NCBI RefSeq assembly: GCF_014851395.1
Contig: NW_024042261.1
Location: forward strand, 36,295,942-36,359,941
DNA length: 64,000 nt
Source: Micropterus salmoides
Lineage: Eukaryota > Chordata > Actinopteri > Centrarchiformes > Centrarchidae
Direction: 5' to 3'
Part shown: positions 26,690-40,200 of the stretch, piece after piece
Layout of the letters: the number at the start of each line of letters is the position of its first letter
How positions within the stretch are numbered: position 1 is the first letter of the stretch
Made by a program: the position numbers and the translations under genes
The notes under the pieces: generated by a model
Seen by the model: the letters and a program-made list of their open reading frames with translations, nothing else
Databases searched by the model: none
Told to the model about the DNA's origin: nothing

Positions 26690-28144
26690 AAAGACACAAG
26701 AACAAAAGGAGATCTTTTTTTCAGAATCTGCAATGCTTATAGATTCATTTTATGAAGGCTGCAGTATAAGTTAATTTAGACTATGTGTCTGTGCAGTATT
26801 CAGTCACTTTTTATCATGATGTAACACAGCATAGTGATTGGGTGAATACCATATTTCTTTTCTGGTATTTCTCCAAGATTTTCAAGCATCTTGTCTATGA
26901 ATCTTCTGGTATAGAAGAGACACCTTCTCATTCTCTCTGACTGCCTTTCTTGGCTTTCTCTCTGCTTCCCTGACCTCTCTGCCACACCACCTGTCTCACA
27001 CTCACAGTGCAGATTATTAATAGTGTGGCTGTGCCCCCTCTTCTCCTCCACCCCTCCTGTCTCCTGCCCCCTACAGTCTCCAGCACATTATGACAAATTA
27101 TTTTCTCTTCTCTCTCACTCCATTCAGACTTACACAATCTCAGTGGCAGATCTACGCTGCAATTCACGGGAAGCAGAGAAAGCACTTTATTACCAGAAGT
27201 AATAAAAAATGTCAATGAGATGAAAGTTTTTAGGACTGAAAACAGCACAGAATGCTTAAAATTACAAGTAGTAATCTAGTAAAACTTATTCCTTATTGTC
27301 TTAAGACAATTTTTAATTTGTATAATGTCATTTGGTCCGTTATATTTAATTGAACTGAAAAAGCATCTTGAAACAAAATCTATTTTTGTATATTCCTACC
27401 CCAACATTAATACATCTTAAATTTGGAACTTAGTGATCTAGTACTTAAACACAAATTACTTTAATAAAAATGTCTAAATGCACCAACAGGGCTGCAGCTG
27501 CAAAATCAGTCAGAATAAATGTGTGGGGTCAGGAACATATTAATAACTGCTGGCCTTCATTCTGTATCTGTTTACACGACGATCCCTCTCTCTGCCAGAT
27601 AGAGGCCAAAACTCCATCAGTTGCTTGTGGTGTAGTTGATTAATGACACTTGGTACACTTTAAGGTCAAAGCATTGCATGCCTGATAGATTGCTCCACAA
27701 GTTCCATGGCTAAATCAAGCACTCCTAAACTATTCAGAGACTCACGTGAAGCCTGCCTTGCTAGCGTCAGCAACTGCTGATAGTCACACCTGTTACAGTG
27801 ACACTACACTGCCTTTTACTACCAATCCTTTTATGCGACCCATATCCAAGAAACCAGTGAACACTGATAAAAAATGAGTAGATTTTAGTAGTTTCCATAT
27901 CAGGAATAAATGTGCCAAACTTTAGAGGAATCCAAGACAAAAATGTCTGAAGAGAAAAGGTTTTCCTGGTTCCAGAATACATCAATGGAGAAATCTTTCA
28001 CCGACAGATATTTGGTTAAAAATTTTTCCTCTCTTAGTGCAATTTTGTTTTCAGGAGGTTTTTGTCCATACGAATGTGGGAAAATAACCAAAATCTTTCC
28101 CATGGATTTATCAGAAAGGCTGACTAAAGCATTATTTTGCTTTT
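26690..28144 (-). other. ckm first intron
   Basis: About 1.45 kb between the noncoding first exon and the ATG exon. I see no recognisable gene. CACCTG (26989) is an E-box-type hexamer within it. Short open frames on both strands have no family features. Confidence 0.5.
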
Positions 28145-28310
28145 TTACCTGCTTAGGAGAAAAGAAAGAGGTAACAGATCCCGGGATCAGGTCCTATCCA
28201 CCAAATGTAAGGGTTGCCCAACTCTGCCAAGTGATGGACCTAAGCATTTATACCCAGGCCTCTACCCCTATTGGCTGACTAGACTCGGGGACCCCTCATT
28301 GGATTGGTTA
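28145..28310 (-). promoter_or_regulatory. ckm: ckm promoter and noncoding first exon
   Basis: Minus strand: a CCAAT box (AGCCAATAGGGG, about 28267-28278), then GGGTATAAATGC (TATA about 28243-28254). About 65 nt beyond the inferred start (near 28215) comes a donor AAGCAG|GTAAAAAA (exon end about 28151). Further upstream are two more CCAAT motifs in the minus-strand reading of CATTGGATTGGTTAC (28297-28311) and a CAGCTG E-box near 28393. The whole fits a muscle-gene core promoter. The start site is inferred from TATA spacing. Confidence 0.65.
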
Positions 28311-30748
28311 CAGGGGGTGTTCTGTGCCTGGGTGAGTTTCTAAAAGGCAAGAACAAACGTCATATAACACTCGAGACGAGAGACAAGGCAACAGCTGCAG
28401 GCGCTCGGTCCAACCTTTCACCTTCTGCCTGCTAGTAGCTGCTTCATGGGAGCAAGTAGGACAGAACTGTGGTGGACAGGAAGGTACAAAAGCACATGCT
28501 TACTCATACATTTAAATATTAGATGCATAACTGCCCTGTAGTGAAGTAAGATTTACATTATATTTGCTTTGAAAATGATTAAATATTTCCTACATGGCAA
28601 CATTGCACCAAAAGTATAAATGGCAATAGAATAAATATTCCAGCTAGCTGTAAAACACATGTCCAGTATCTACAAGTAAAATGTCATTAAATGCAAATAT
28701 ACAAAAGAACATGAATGTTTTTTCAAGTATTCAAGGAACTTCATTGTAATGGAATTGCATAAACTGAAAATCTGCTGTCTCAGGTTTTTAAGGTTGTGAA
28801 AGACACTTTTAAAGTCATTCTATTCAATTTGTTGGGCCCATAGACTATGGGGTCAGGTCGATTGTTTGTGTGTGTGTGGGGGGGGGGGGGGGGGGCACAA
28901 ACAATCAACCAATCAACCAATCAACCAATCAACAAAAGTTTTTAAAAGCACATCAAAGAGGGCTTTTAAAGTGATTGATGTTGTTATTTAAACTAAGTAT
29001 TATTGTGCCATCTTTGCTGTAGTTTGATCTGAATTACTCTTAGTGGAGAGGGTGACCATGTGCAGCTTTATGTTGAAAAGGGATCAAGTCTTTAACCTAC
29101 TTTCATTTGGTCAGAGAGCAGGTGCCTCAGATGGTTTGAACACATAGTGTAGACATGCACGTGCATGTGCTGTCCTCCATGTTTTATAAGTGTCCCAGTG
29201 AGTTGAAGCAGAGTAACTGGAGCTCTCTGTCTGTCATCATATTTAGGAGTTAAAATAACCACTTTGTCTTAGATTACATCATCATAATATTCAAGATTAC
29301 AGATTGGATTTCCTCTCACCTACCAATTTGCTAAGTGGAGGTGTCTGCATGTGTAAGTTTGTGTTGTGTTCCAGCTCCCTGTGGTGATGCATAGTCACAG
29401 GCTGTCCAAACCCTGACATTTGGGCAGTCAGAGGAAGGATGTATCAAAACGTGAGAATTTGTAAGTTTGCAGCTTTCTCAGTACGTCTTGAGTGTGTGTG
29501 TCTTGTGCTTTCCTCAGACGTTTCATATTTATATATCATATTCATTGTGCTGCCTGATTTTAAGGTTAGTATTGCTTTGTAAAGGCCATTAGACAAGTCT
29601 GGGCTCAGGTCAGGTTATACTCTGAATGATATCTTGCTCTAATTGTAAAACTTCAAGTCCAACTCAGGACTGTACGAGCGCCAGGATCATTACCCTCTAC
29701 TGGTAATGTTATACACCTCAGTAATCTACCCGCAGACAGATATTAAATCACACACACATCATGTGACAAAGTAGAAGTTGCAGGTGGAGCGCAGATTCAC
29801 AAGACAGGAGAACACGAGGTCAAATGTTTAGGTGATAAATAACAGATGATGCAGATTTCATGATTTCATGATTTCCTCTTGCTGTTTTTTAATATACATT
29901 TTAACAAGAGATCAAATACAACAGATTTCCAACATTTCTTTGAATAGCTTCTTCTTCCTCTGTGCAGACTAAGTTTAAATGTGGCTTGATTCGACAGGAT
30001 TCAGTAATTTATCTAGTTTTAGTCTGGGGTTGCTATAGACAGGAATACACTTTAAATTAAAGTAAATTTAATCACTTTGTAAAAATTACAACAAACAGTA
30101 AATGCTTTTGTTTATGTCTATATAGATGGAAGAAAATTCTGATTTCCTATTATAGAGATCTTTTAGCATGTGCTTTTAACATTATTGAGAGTTGGGTTCA
30201 AGATTGGATGGTAGTAGCTTGAAGCTTGAAAGCTTAAACCTGCTGGGAAATTTGGTATAGAAAGCAAATAAAAGACAGAACTTGTATTTCTAGTTGTGTG
30301 TGCAGATACAGTGGGACATTGGCTTGTGACAGAGCTTGTGACTTGAAAACAGGAGAAGCAAACCACCAAGCTTCCCAAAACGTACAAGACTATTTATATA
30401 GCATTTGAAAATCCTATGCTATGCTGATGATTATCAACTCTATATACTGAATGACCACATAATCAATGTACTGGAGCTACATCTTTGATGCAGAGATATG
30501 TACTCTCATGCACTCAGTACATAATGACACGTAGCACATGGTTACTACAGATTTGTGTACATTGGTGGTTGTATCCATCCTTTCAGCTTGAAGATGGTTG
30601 TTGTGTTCATGAGTAACGGGATGTAGAGAGTCACTCAGCTCCTTTGCTCTAAGTCCAGGTTTCCCAAACTTAAGGTCGGCACCCAAAATAGGTCACCAAT
30701 TGGTAGAGTAAAATTCACAACAATATTAAAATGTAATAAATATGTAAA
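28311..30748. other. Intergenic stretch, no gene seen
   Basis: Upstream of ckm. It holds the poly(G)/AACCAATC block at 28867-28933 and otherwise unremarkable AT-rich DNA. No exon with convincing splice borders and family resemblance on either strand. Confidence 0.5.
28867..28935. repeat. TG/poly(G) tract next to (AACCAATC)-type tetranucleotide array
   Basis: TG repeats run into about 20 consecutive G residues, followed by CACAAACAATC and several tandem copies of CAATCAAC. Simple-sequence DNA; the G run could form a quadruplex on the plus strand. Confidence 0.85.
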
Positions 30749-30750
30749 TA

Positions 30751-31390
30751 TTAGTGCTGGGCCACAATAAAATTTATTAATTAATCACATGATTTTCTGC
30801 GATTAATTGCATAGTTATGCGCAAAATTAAATAATGAATTCTAAAGTAGTGTAATGCACATTTTACTCGCGGAGCGCATGTCTCTTGTTCACCGGAGGAA
30901 AGAGCAACCCCGCGGGGCCAAGCGACTACGTTGTGATTTTAAAAACGTTCCTAAGACCAACAATACTTATCAGCATGCAGTGTGCAGCTATCTACTTCGC
31001 TGTGGCATATTTTTTTTTTTATTTATTCAGGGGAGCTTCACTGAGAGGAAGCCTCTCTTTTACCGGAAGGCCCTGATCACATTCACACTGTTACACATTC
31101 ACGCTTGCATGCTTTTGTTTATCTACTTCTCCCACACGCTGCATCCAGCTTAGTTTGCCAAGCCTCCCTCCGCTGCTTGTTTGTTGGGTGGGTGATTTGC
31201 AGGCTGATCAACATCCCGACCCTCCTGTGACCCACGGTTTGACTGCATGTGTATTCAGAGCCAGTGAGCAACGGACTTTAAAAATAATAATAATAATAAT
31301 AAAAACTGCGTTAACATGCGATAAAATAATTGACGTGTTCATTAATTAATGCGTTAACGTGATAATAACACGTTAATGTGCCCAGTCCTA
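30751..31390. mobile_element. hAT-like nonautonomous DNA transposon
   Basis: Ends are inverted: TTAGTGCTGGGC at the left and GCCCAGTCCTA at the right (complement TAGGACTGGGC). GTAAATR flanks both sides (30744-30750 and 31391-31397), a plausible target duplication. Subterminal ATTAATTAATCACATGATTT and a mirrored GCGTTAACRTG series at the right are typical of fish hAT-like elements. The interior, including an (ATA)n run at about 31282-31301, encodes no transposase. Confidence 0.6.
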
Positions 31391-31597
31391 GTAAATGAAT
31401 GAGCGTTCTTTTTTGCTGCACTTTTCTGTTCAGCTCAGATACTATGTGAGGTTTTTGTCTCCCTCTTCTCCCTAGCCTGATCTTCTGTCCACATTCATAC
31501 AGAATTTTTTGGGCGTCAGTCTGATCTGTCAATCCAAATGATGTCTAAGATAAAGTATAAGGACCAGTTTATTGATGATTCTGCTTCAAATGTAAAT

Positions 31598-31836
31598 GTT
31601 CCGTACTTGTATAGCCTTTCTAGTCTTTTCGACCACTCAAAGCGCTTTTACACTACATCTACACCAGTCACACACATTCATACACTGGCAGAACAGCCGC
31701 CAGGGGCAAATCGGGGTCGGGGTTCAGTATCTTGCCCAAGGACACTTCGACACGCAGCCAGGGATTGAACCGCCGACCTTCCGATTAACGGCCAACCCGC
31801 GCTACCTCCTGAGCCACAGCCGCCCCATGTGGGGAA
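31598..31836 (-). mobile_element. tRNA-derived SINE-like repeat
   Basis: Read on the minus strand: TGTGGCTCAGGAGGTAGCGC (A-box-like), CGGCGGTTCAATCCCTGG (B-box-like), then GTCGAAGTGTCCTTGGGCAA and GTAAAAGCGCTTTGAGTGG. This is a well-known fish SINE layout. A second member of the family lies at 61291-61470 in the plus orientation. Confidence 0.65.
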
Positions 31837-34800
31837 GTGCTCAGTAATGACAGTTTTAAAATAAATAAATTGCACAGGTATTTCCAAAAGAAACATTCGC
31901 TGTATCTGGGAAAGTCCAAAAAAAAAATTTCTTTAAAAATCCTTCAACATGTGTTGATTCAATATGGCACAACATATGAATATGCTTTCTGACTATGTCA
32001 TACCTGAAAAACCAATTCAGAAACACACTAAACGGCCAGCATGGCATCAGAATGGCATTTTTTCAAAACTGAGCCCAGCGTGAAGATCATTGGAAAGGTA
32101 AGACACAGAAAGGAGAAATAGACCGTTGTTGTTTTTGTTTTGTTTTGCCCTTTATCCTTAGTTTATAAATGTAGATTTATTTTTGTAAATTTGGGTCCCA
32201 GGGAGACACCGGATTTCTCTTTCAGGTCTTGAGCTGAAAAAGTTTGGCAACCAGTGCTCTAAGTCAACACTCAATCAATCTAAGGTAAAACCTAACATGA
32301 CAGATTTGTACATTTCATGCGTGACACTAGAGCAGTCGCTTTGAATTACCATGAAGGACTCAAAGACTAACAGCCTGAATGGGTGCATCAACTCTATTTT
32401 ACATACAAAAGTACTGTTTACCACAAATCCCCATCAATAAAACTCAAAGGTCATGCTGACTGACTAGTGATATGTGCTGTGTGTGTGTGCCTTCTGCCCA
32501 TCAGAGCAGTCAGATCTGTAGCTCGTATGCCAGTGTGACGCAGATCCAGTTTCCCAGTTTAGACTGTCATTGTATCCCTTCAGCACTCCCCACACTCGCA
32601 CATCCATACCGTCCCCCCAGCAGCCCAAGAACCCTGCAGCTGCCCCGGGGAAACAGGAATCAAGGACAGTTATGTAACCAGGAACACAGTATGGATCATT
32701 TATAATGACTCTCTCTTAATTTCACGGCAAGAATATGATGGTTAAACACTTTAATGTGCTAAGTGCAAACTATATAACGTGAAATTGAATGGAATTACTT
32801 TTTGAGTGTTTTTTTTCTGATGTCTGTGTGAAGATATGTTGTTAGAAAAGGTTTAAAGTAGCTCCCTATGAGGCAGCAGAATGAGGGAGGGAATGGTTTG
32901 CACAGCCTGATCTTTGTTACGAGTCATATGAGATTATAGAATCGGTGCATTTTGTGTGTGTGTGTTTGTACACGCATCCAATGCGTCTATCAGTGCAGTA
33001 ACAGTGAAAGTTGTTAATTTACTTATTGTTTTTTTTATTTCTCCTTTTAGTGTGTCTACTGTCTGAACTTGTACATACAGCTGATAAAATGAGTACACAT
33101 GTAATGTGTGCTTCTGTTTATGCTTTTCCGATGCATTGCATGTGTGAGGACAGCCCGGTCTCATCACAGGGCGTCAAATACTGACGCTTTGAGAAGCCTG
33201 ACAAAGTGTCGATATTTGATGCACAAGGCACCCTTCAACATCCGTATGAGATAACCTGGGTATTTGAGGCCCTGGGATGAGAAAGTGTTAGTTGGGAAGT
33301 ATGCATACAGTACACATGCGATCTTATGACATTCAAGACGTTCATGCAGTTTTGATGCATTCAAGGTTATTAACGGCTATTTGTGAATCCAGCATCACAT
33401 CTTCCAGTTGGCTTGTTTGTGTTGTTTTAGTGCTGGTTTGTATCAGTTAGAAACTCTGATTCCTAGATAACATTTTAAGTGGTATGGCATTAGACAATAG
33501 ACTGCATATATATCATATCATATGTATCTTATATTTGAGCTGGTGTGCAGTCTGATGGCAGTTGCTTCTTCACAGCAAAGGCCTTAGGGAGCAGTTGGGG
33601 GTTACATGCATTCACACATTCACACATGGGTGTTGCCAGGAACAAGTGGCAGTCTTGGCCACTGACGGCTTCCACTGATGCACATTTCTGATGTTTCTAT
33701 CTACATTATACGGCATCTTATACTGTAGCTTCATAATTGTTCTTTTGGTCCCTGTACTGGAGAGAAAACAGAAAACTAGTTTGATGTGAAACCTGAGGAT
33801 GTAACAAGGTGTGATCTTTTCATGAATTTAGTAGCTGTTATTTGTTTATCATGACATTTTCAAAAACTTTCAAATACTTGACATTAGCGTTTTAAACTTA
33901 GGCTGATACAAGCGGCAACCTTCAAGCCTTGTTCGGATTCCTCAGATTTGAACTGTTTCAGACATACAAGTCCTGTGCCGGAGCAGGAAAAAATCATGTT
34001 AACAGTTTGGGGGCCCCACAAATAGACCCAGGCATTTGTAAGATGACACTGACGATGTTTTCACAATGTGAAAAGGGCTGGAATAAGCAGGGGCCCAATG
34101 AAGTATGAAGGAGTTATGAGGTTTTGGCCAATAACATGTGAGGCTTTTTATTTGGTTGCACACAACACTGAATGAATCAAAGGTGAAGAAAATGTTTGAG
34201 TTTTTGTGAAGACTATTTTCTGTGTTTCATTGCAAATATATTTTTACCGCATAATAATGATTGGCTTTACTAAATATGTTAAGGAGTTAAAACTTTCTGC
34301 CTGGGTTATCAGGGATCCACCATAGTTGAGCAGTTTATTGCTGCATTGTGAATATCTGCACCAGTTTGTTGTATTACCACTTAGAGTGAAAATGTGGCTT
34401 GAATTTGGCACTGCTCATTCTTAAACTGATCCATAATTTAGCAGAAGATCAGTAACTCAGTAACAACAGCGTGTGTGATGATGCTCATAGGTTTAGTTGA
34501 CAACAGATTTATCACCGTAACTTTTCACATTCATAGAGATCGGCAAGATGAAATCATAGGCATTGGACAATGGACATTTATCGGAGGGATTTATTTAAAT
34601 ATAAATAGAACCAGTAATCTTAGAACGATGACAGAAGTGTCGTATTGTTTTGTGTATGGGAGCTGAAAAGCCTGAAGGAATCACACTATTGATTATTTGT
34701 CATCTGAATTGAGATGAACATTACAAAAGTTTTATAATATTTGTTTAAAAAAATGTTGGATTATGTAACTAATGCATCCTATGTTTGGGTAATAGTTCTG

Positions 34801-36468
34801 AATTTCTGTGATGTTTTTTTTTGTGTATGTATTTTGTGAAGGTAACGGTGGTGGCTTACATTGAAACATGATCTAACAGAGTAACTCGTGAGGGAGGAGG
34901 TGGACACGGGGTGGAGGGGGGGTGAACCATAGATTTCTATCTTTAGTGTCGCCTCACCAGGTCCCCCGATCTCCAATACCAGTTCTCCCGATTGAATTGC
35001 ATCGACTCAGCTGTCAGTCTCTGTCCCTCCTTCCATTCATCTGTTCAACCCTTCACTTGAACAGACTGACACGGATGAGCAGCAAGACGGATGAGAAGAA
35101 GGCAGAATAATGGACACAGAACAGTAAACAGTTGGGATTTTGTCCATGACTAGCAGTGGAGAGCATGCACATAATACCTGGGATTAACTCACATTATTTG
35201 TGGTGTGTTGTTTCATGTTTATCTTATAATAATCAACTTTATTTATATAGCACCTTTCTTAAGGTCACAAAGCGCTTCACAGAGAACAAAACCATGGATA
35301 CAAACACAATAAAAATAAAAACAACACAAGGATCATAAAACACCACATATGCATGAATTTATGTCTGTGAAATGGCTCACGAAAGTCTCTGTAGGAGTTA
35401 TATTAAAATAGACTCATGCTTGGCTTTTAACAGAAGCTCTTCAGAAGTGTTGCACATGTTCTTTAAATTACGCAAGTCACATAAATCAGGTCTTTTCAGC
35501 TTTTGCTTTTTGCCCCCTTGTTGTTACCAGACAAATGCTTGTACTGTGTGTGTGTCATTGTTCCCATTCATTCATCCATTCATTCCAAGTCATTCATTTC
35601 TAATTTTACCTCAATGGTATGTTGACCAGGGAAGCTGTAACATTTAAACTCTGCAATTTCCCCTGTGAGTGTGTGTGTTTTATTTTTTTATCATGTTTGT
35701 ATACATGCATGGGTCCATGCAGTTATGTCATTCATACCTCACAATATATATACATGTATATATTTACACACATACACAAATCAGACTGCAGAGTACCGTC
35801 ATTCCTTGCTGCTGTCGGCTGTCTGTTGGGCGTCAGCAGCTGTGTTGTATTGCCGGTGTCAAGTCATCTCATTTCAGCATTGATCTCATTTTCCATGCTG
35901 TGCAGCTTCTAACCGAACTAAAATTTAATAATAATCTCAAACACTGCAGGTTGTTCACCAGTGAGGAGCTGTGAAACAACAGCACGGCTCTGTCGATAAA
36001 TAAAAAGTAAACGTGACATTGTGTTCTCTGGCGGACTGGATCAGCTGTTAGCTGTAAACAAACCACAGGGCGAACGCTAACGCTGCTATGTGGCTGTGTT
36101 TTAATGACCGAGTCCGTTTGTTTTGTTACTAGTCCAGACTAAGACTATTCACGCATGCATGAAAATGAACTAATTACTCACTGAGACAACCCGTTCCTTC
36201 TGAGTCACATACAAGATTAGGTCAAATGAACGATACGTTCTTTGAACGACACAACACTAACATCCACAACCCCAGTTGCTCCAGAGGCGTGTGACCTCTG
36301 ACATACATAGCAATTGCATTGGATAAAGCTTAGTTTCAGCTAAATAAGTGACATGTAAAATGTATCCAATGCACCAAAAACTGGCATGAAGATTATAGAT
36401 TATAGAAAAACATGTTTGTATTTCTCAAAGCAAGGTATCTTAAAAAAAAAAAAAGGACTGTTCTGCAG

Positions 36469-36555
36469 GACCTGGTCAGCACCGCTGCCAGCCCCTTCTT
36501 CTTCTTTTTGTCTCTCGTGTTGGCCTGTAGCACTGGAGCTAAAAGAGCAGCAGTG
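36469..36555 (+). CDS. Possible orphan exon, MARVEL/CMTM-like transmembrane segment
   Basis: Acceptor TTCTGCAG, 87 nt (29 codons, phase 0), donor GTGAGTAG. It encodes DLVSTAASPFFFFLSLVLAC then STGAKRAAV. Third codon positions are mostly G or C in AT-rich surroundings, which suggests coding sequence. The pattern D-[VIL]-[VI]-S-T-A...FFF...S-[IL]-V-L-A...TGA.-AAV resembles the third transmembrane segment of CMTM (chemokine-like MARVEL) proteins as I remember CMTM4. I found no flanking exons, so it may be part of a gene with long introns, a relic, or chance. Confidence 0.3.
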
Positions 36556-37279
36556 GTGAGTAGTCCTACCATCCTATCAAGGAATATCACAAAGGATTCA
36601 AACCTGTGTGTAAATATACTGATGCATTTGAGGAGCGTCTCATTTAGGTACCTGACTTTTATCTCATATACCAGATCACTGAAATATAAAAACAGGATTT
36701 TATGAGAATGTCTAGGAAGGATTTACTCACCCAAAAAACTCACTTTCCCATAATCCTCTTCTCACCCACTGCTTCAGATGTAAATGATCAGGACGGATTG
36801 ACTCATGCTGTCTGAAGAGCTGTTCAGCTGGCAGCGGTCCACCAGTGCGTTACAACAAATCTAAGTGACTGTTCACAGTTTGTTTACAATCATTAATGGT
36901 AATAAGTATTTTAATATCTCCATCACAGGCCAAATACGTTTACAAACATTAACTGCTACCTGATTGTATGTTTTCAGCAGTTTACATGTTGTATTGTTGA
37001 CTGTTATCAATATTTGGTTGATCTACGTATAACATGTGTAGCAGTGGAAACAAACCTCTCTGCTCAGTAGTTAGTTGGAAGTTGCTGAGGCTTCAAACAT
37101 TTCATACTTCTGGCCTTTCACATTCGAGTTATGACTTTGTGACTTCTTCCAAACTCACAAATCCGATCATTTGACCCCAATCCCTGAACTTATAGATGAA
37201 TATGTGGAGAGCAGCAGGTATTTGAGGGTTGTTTGTAGGAAGCACAGAGGCCTGGAGGACTTTCCCCAACCACCGGTGA

Positions 37280-37289
37280 CCTTATATGG
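37280..37289. promoter_or_regulatory. Perfect CArG box (CCTTATATGG)
   Basis: Exact match to the SRF-binding consensus CC(A/T)6GG. It lies in gene-free DNA 9 kb upstream of the ckm promoter, in a locally GC-richer patch (37255-37350). Function is unknown. Confidence 0.35.
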
Positions 37290-40200
37290 CCGCGTCCTGC
37301 CTGTACCGCCACCGCAGTCAGTTGCTGGAGCTTCTCTGCCTACCTGACAGCTGAGCCGTCCATCAGCCCTCACATAAAACTGTCACACAGAGGCACATGC
37401 AGCACAACACACACATTCTCTTGACGCTTCCCTGTTCGTTGAACTGCTCACTGTCTCCCTCTCTTTGAATTTCATTTGATTTTAAAGTGGACATGAGTTT
37501 TTGTGATGTACCTCCATCCTGGGAACCACCCTGAATATGTTTTAAGTGTATGGAAAGTAAACGAGATACAGTTGGTGGTGTGTCCAGACTTTCTGGACAG
37601 GGGGTACTTACTTATCCGTCAGATTCTTTGACGCTACAGAAAGGCTACGCAGCCTTCAAATGGAGCTTGTGGTCACGACAAGGGAAGCCGTGGACACAAA
37701 ATGCTTGGTATTAACTCGTGAGAACATCAGTGCTAGGCAATGGCAACATGGAGGACATGAAGAGTCCTTGTTAGAAATTACTTCCTTTGTATTTCAACAC
37801 TGAGATGACAAAAGACGAATGTTTTATACAGGTTAACCCATATTTTTGGTAAATTAATCAACATTTAATTAACTGATAAATTAAGGGTTTTTAATGTTTT
37901 TTTTTTTAATCTAAGGATGAATTTTTTAAGGGCTAAAAACCTAATGTGTGCCCTTTATTTTGTAACATTTCATTAATCTTTCAGTTAATGTGCCAGTTGT
38001 TGTGTTGAGACATGAGTAAGTCAAAAATTATGACCCACTGTCATATATTTAACATTCTAAAATTAAAATGATGAAAGTCAAAATATCTAGTTGGTGCTAG
38101 AATTATCATACAAGTCAAGAAGAAGAAGTACCATTTATGGTGTTTTGGGATTTACCCCTTAAAGAAATATGATTAGAATTTGATCAAAACTGACTTTTTA
38201 AAGTCAGTTATAAAGTAACAAGCCAAAATATTAAGTAAATAACTGGACAAAAGGCTACATTTACTTTAAAAGTTAAACTTATTGTGATAGTCAGGCATTT
38301 GGCCTAGTAATGCCACAATCAGTTGCAAGCTCTCAGTGAAGCTCCACCCCCTGTCTCTCCAGAAGCAGACAGACACCTGCATCTCTTTAAGAGTTGATTT
38401 ATGGGGAACACTCAGGATCTCTCAGTAGGCATTGTGTTCCAGTGTGGCTAGAGAGCAGGTATGTCGTCTAGAAGTAATGCGTCAAGGCTGACAATGTTTT
38501 AACTTTTGTGGGCATGTTTTAATTTGTTTTCATCACAGGCATTTTAAGCCACCTGTTGTCCAGACCTTGTCGGCTGAATAGCCTGTTATGCTAAAGTTCA
38601 CTGCAGAGAAGGCATTGGTGGTTGACTGCATCTTTTTACCTCGGGGTTATCTAGTAGAGCTATGCAAGTTTACTAGTTTGTGTTTTACAGGTGGCCTTTT
38701 GATAACATGATTTACATTTCAGTGGGCCTAAACGTCTGATGTGTAAATAAGGTGGAGTCAGAGCTGGGTTGACTACTTACTGCATTGTTTGAGGTAAATA
38801 TCATCTGGAAGGTATTTAGCAGGTATGTTTTTGTAGTATGTGTTAAATAATGGAACTAATTCAATTATTGTAATTTTAGGATTGTATAGCCACTACTGTT
38901 TTACCTGCCTGATCAACTCCTGCTATTCGTGCTTATATTTTTATGTGGATTCTTACTTGATTGTTACACGTGGATGGGCCCTGTGAATGTTTTGCCAACT
39001 GCTAAGGTCTGCTACAGGTGTGGCCATCTTCCGGCTGCGTGATTTCCCTCAGCTTATTAGCCATTTTCTGTCTTCTTTTGTTTTGTTTTTTTTTTAGTGT
39101 TCTGCCAGACGGACAGTGTGGTGGATTTTGGGAACCCCTTTCCCCTTCACTGCATGTGGTGGTGTGTATGATAGCTGTTGTTGTGTGGTTTGTGTTTTTG
39201 ATTTGCTGTGTTTAGGTGGCTTAATCTTAATTGTGGGGAGCCTATGGCAATTGTTAGATAGATATTTGGGGGTTTGAACCCCTCACTATTTGCCTCGGTT
39301 ACATTTTTATAATTTACGTAACCATTTAGGAGACAAAGTGCTATTGCAAAGATGGCAGCATAAAAAATTATCAGGTGGACAGATAAAAGAGAACATGGTG
39401 ACTGAGTTATTTACCACAGAATTAACAATAGTTTGATTTGTCAGATCCCTGTTGAAATTCCTTTTGCAGATTAGTCCAGTTGAGACAGAAGTCTTTCCAA
39501 TAGTCTGATGCGAGGCATAATTTTAAGATGGTAATGACAAAAGTCTGACTTTTTAGTCAATTTATGAAATACTACAATCAATAGCTTTGTCATTCCTGAC
39601 ATTGTAATTGAATCCCCACAAACACTCCCCTCTCTGCTTTCAAGAACATCTGATCCATAAATAAATGCGTCAGTCAGAACAGTTATTGACTGGATGAATC
39701 CTCAACGACCGTCTGCAGGTCGTCCTCAGTCCAAGCAGTGATGGGGGGGGGAGTAACTATAGGGTGGGGTGGACGAGGCCTGAAGAGGGATATAAAAATG
39801 TTGGGATACAACAAATATAATCTGAAACATTAAATCTGTTGAATTTGAGATCCACAATAACACTATCTCTGGACTGAAACCAGATCTTGGAAATGAATCA
39901 GAATTAAATGTTTGAGATGTTCTTCAGATTTCTGCCCCCCAGTGATGACAATGAAGTAAAAATCTTAAGTTTCTATAGTCGGTTGATCAGTCAAATTTGA
40001 TTGTTTATCCAGCAAACAATTTATCTATAATTTGTTCTTCAGACAAAAGGTTTACCTGAATTTTAGAAAAGAATTCAATAAATGAAGGGACTACAATATA
40101 TTGTGTATTTTCTTTAAAAAATAAGGTTTCTGTTGAGATTAAAATGTGCAAAATAACGATTCATGTAAGAGGTAATGGGATACATTAATAGTTTCAATCT

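Noticed and set aside
28867..28935. Telomere-like or regulatory G-rich element
   Set aside because: Simple slippage-type poly(G) and tetranucleotide array; no TTAGGG units.
32041..32097. Possible start exon MASEWHFFKTEPSVKIIGK ending at a GTAAGA donor
   Set aside because: Only 19 codons, no following exon found and no family recognised; kept out of the annotation.
32505..32705. Exon-like frame after a CATCAG acceptor, Pro/Ser/Leu-rich
   Set aside because: No recognisable domain, composition typical of noncoding DNA, no partner exons; a similar-looking frame at 34935-35110 is equally unsupported.
33160..33310. Possible gene edge at CAGCCCGGTCTCATCACAGG
   Set aside because: The phrase recalls a dispersed fish repeat (GGTCTCATCACAGGGCGTC) rather than a gene; no open frame or splice support.
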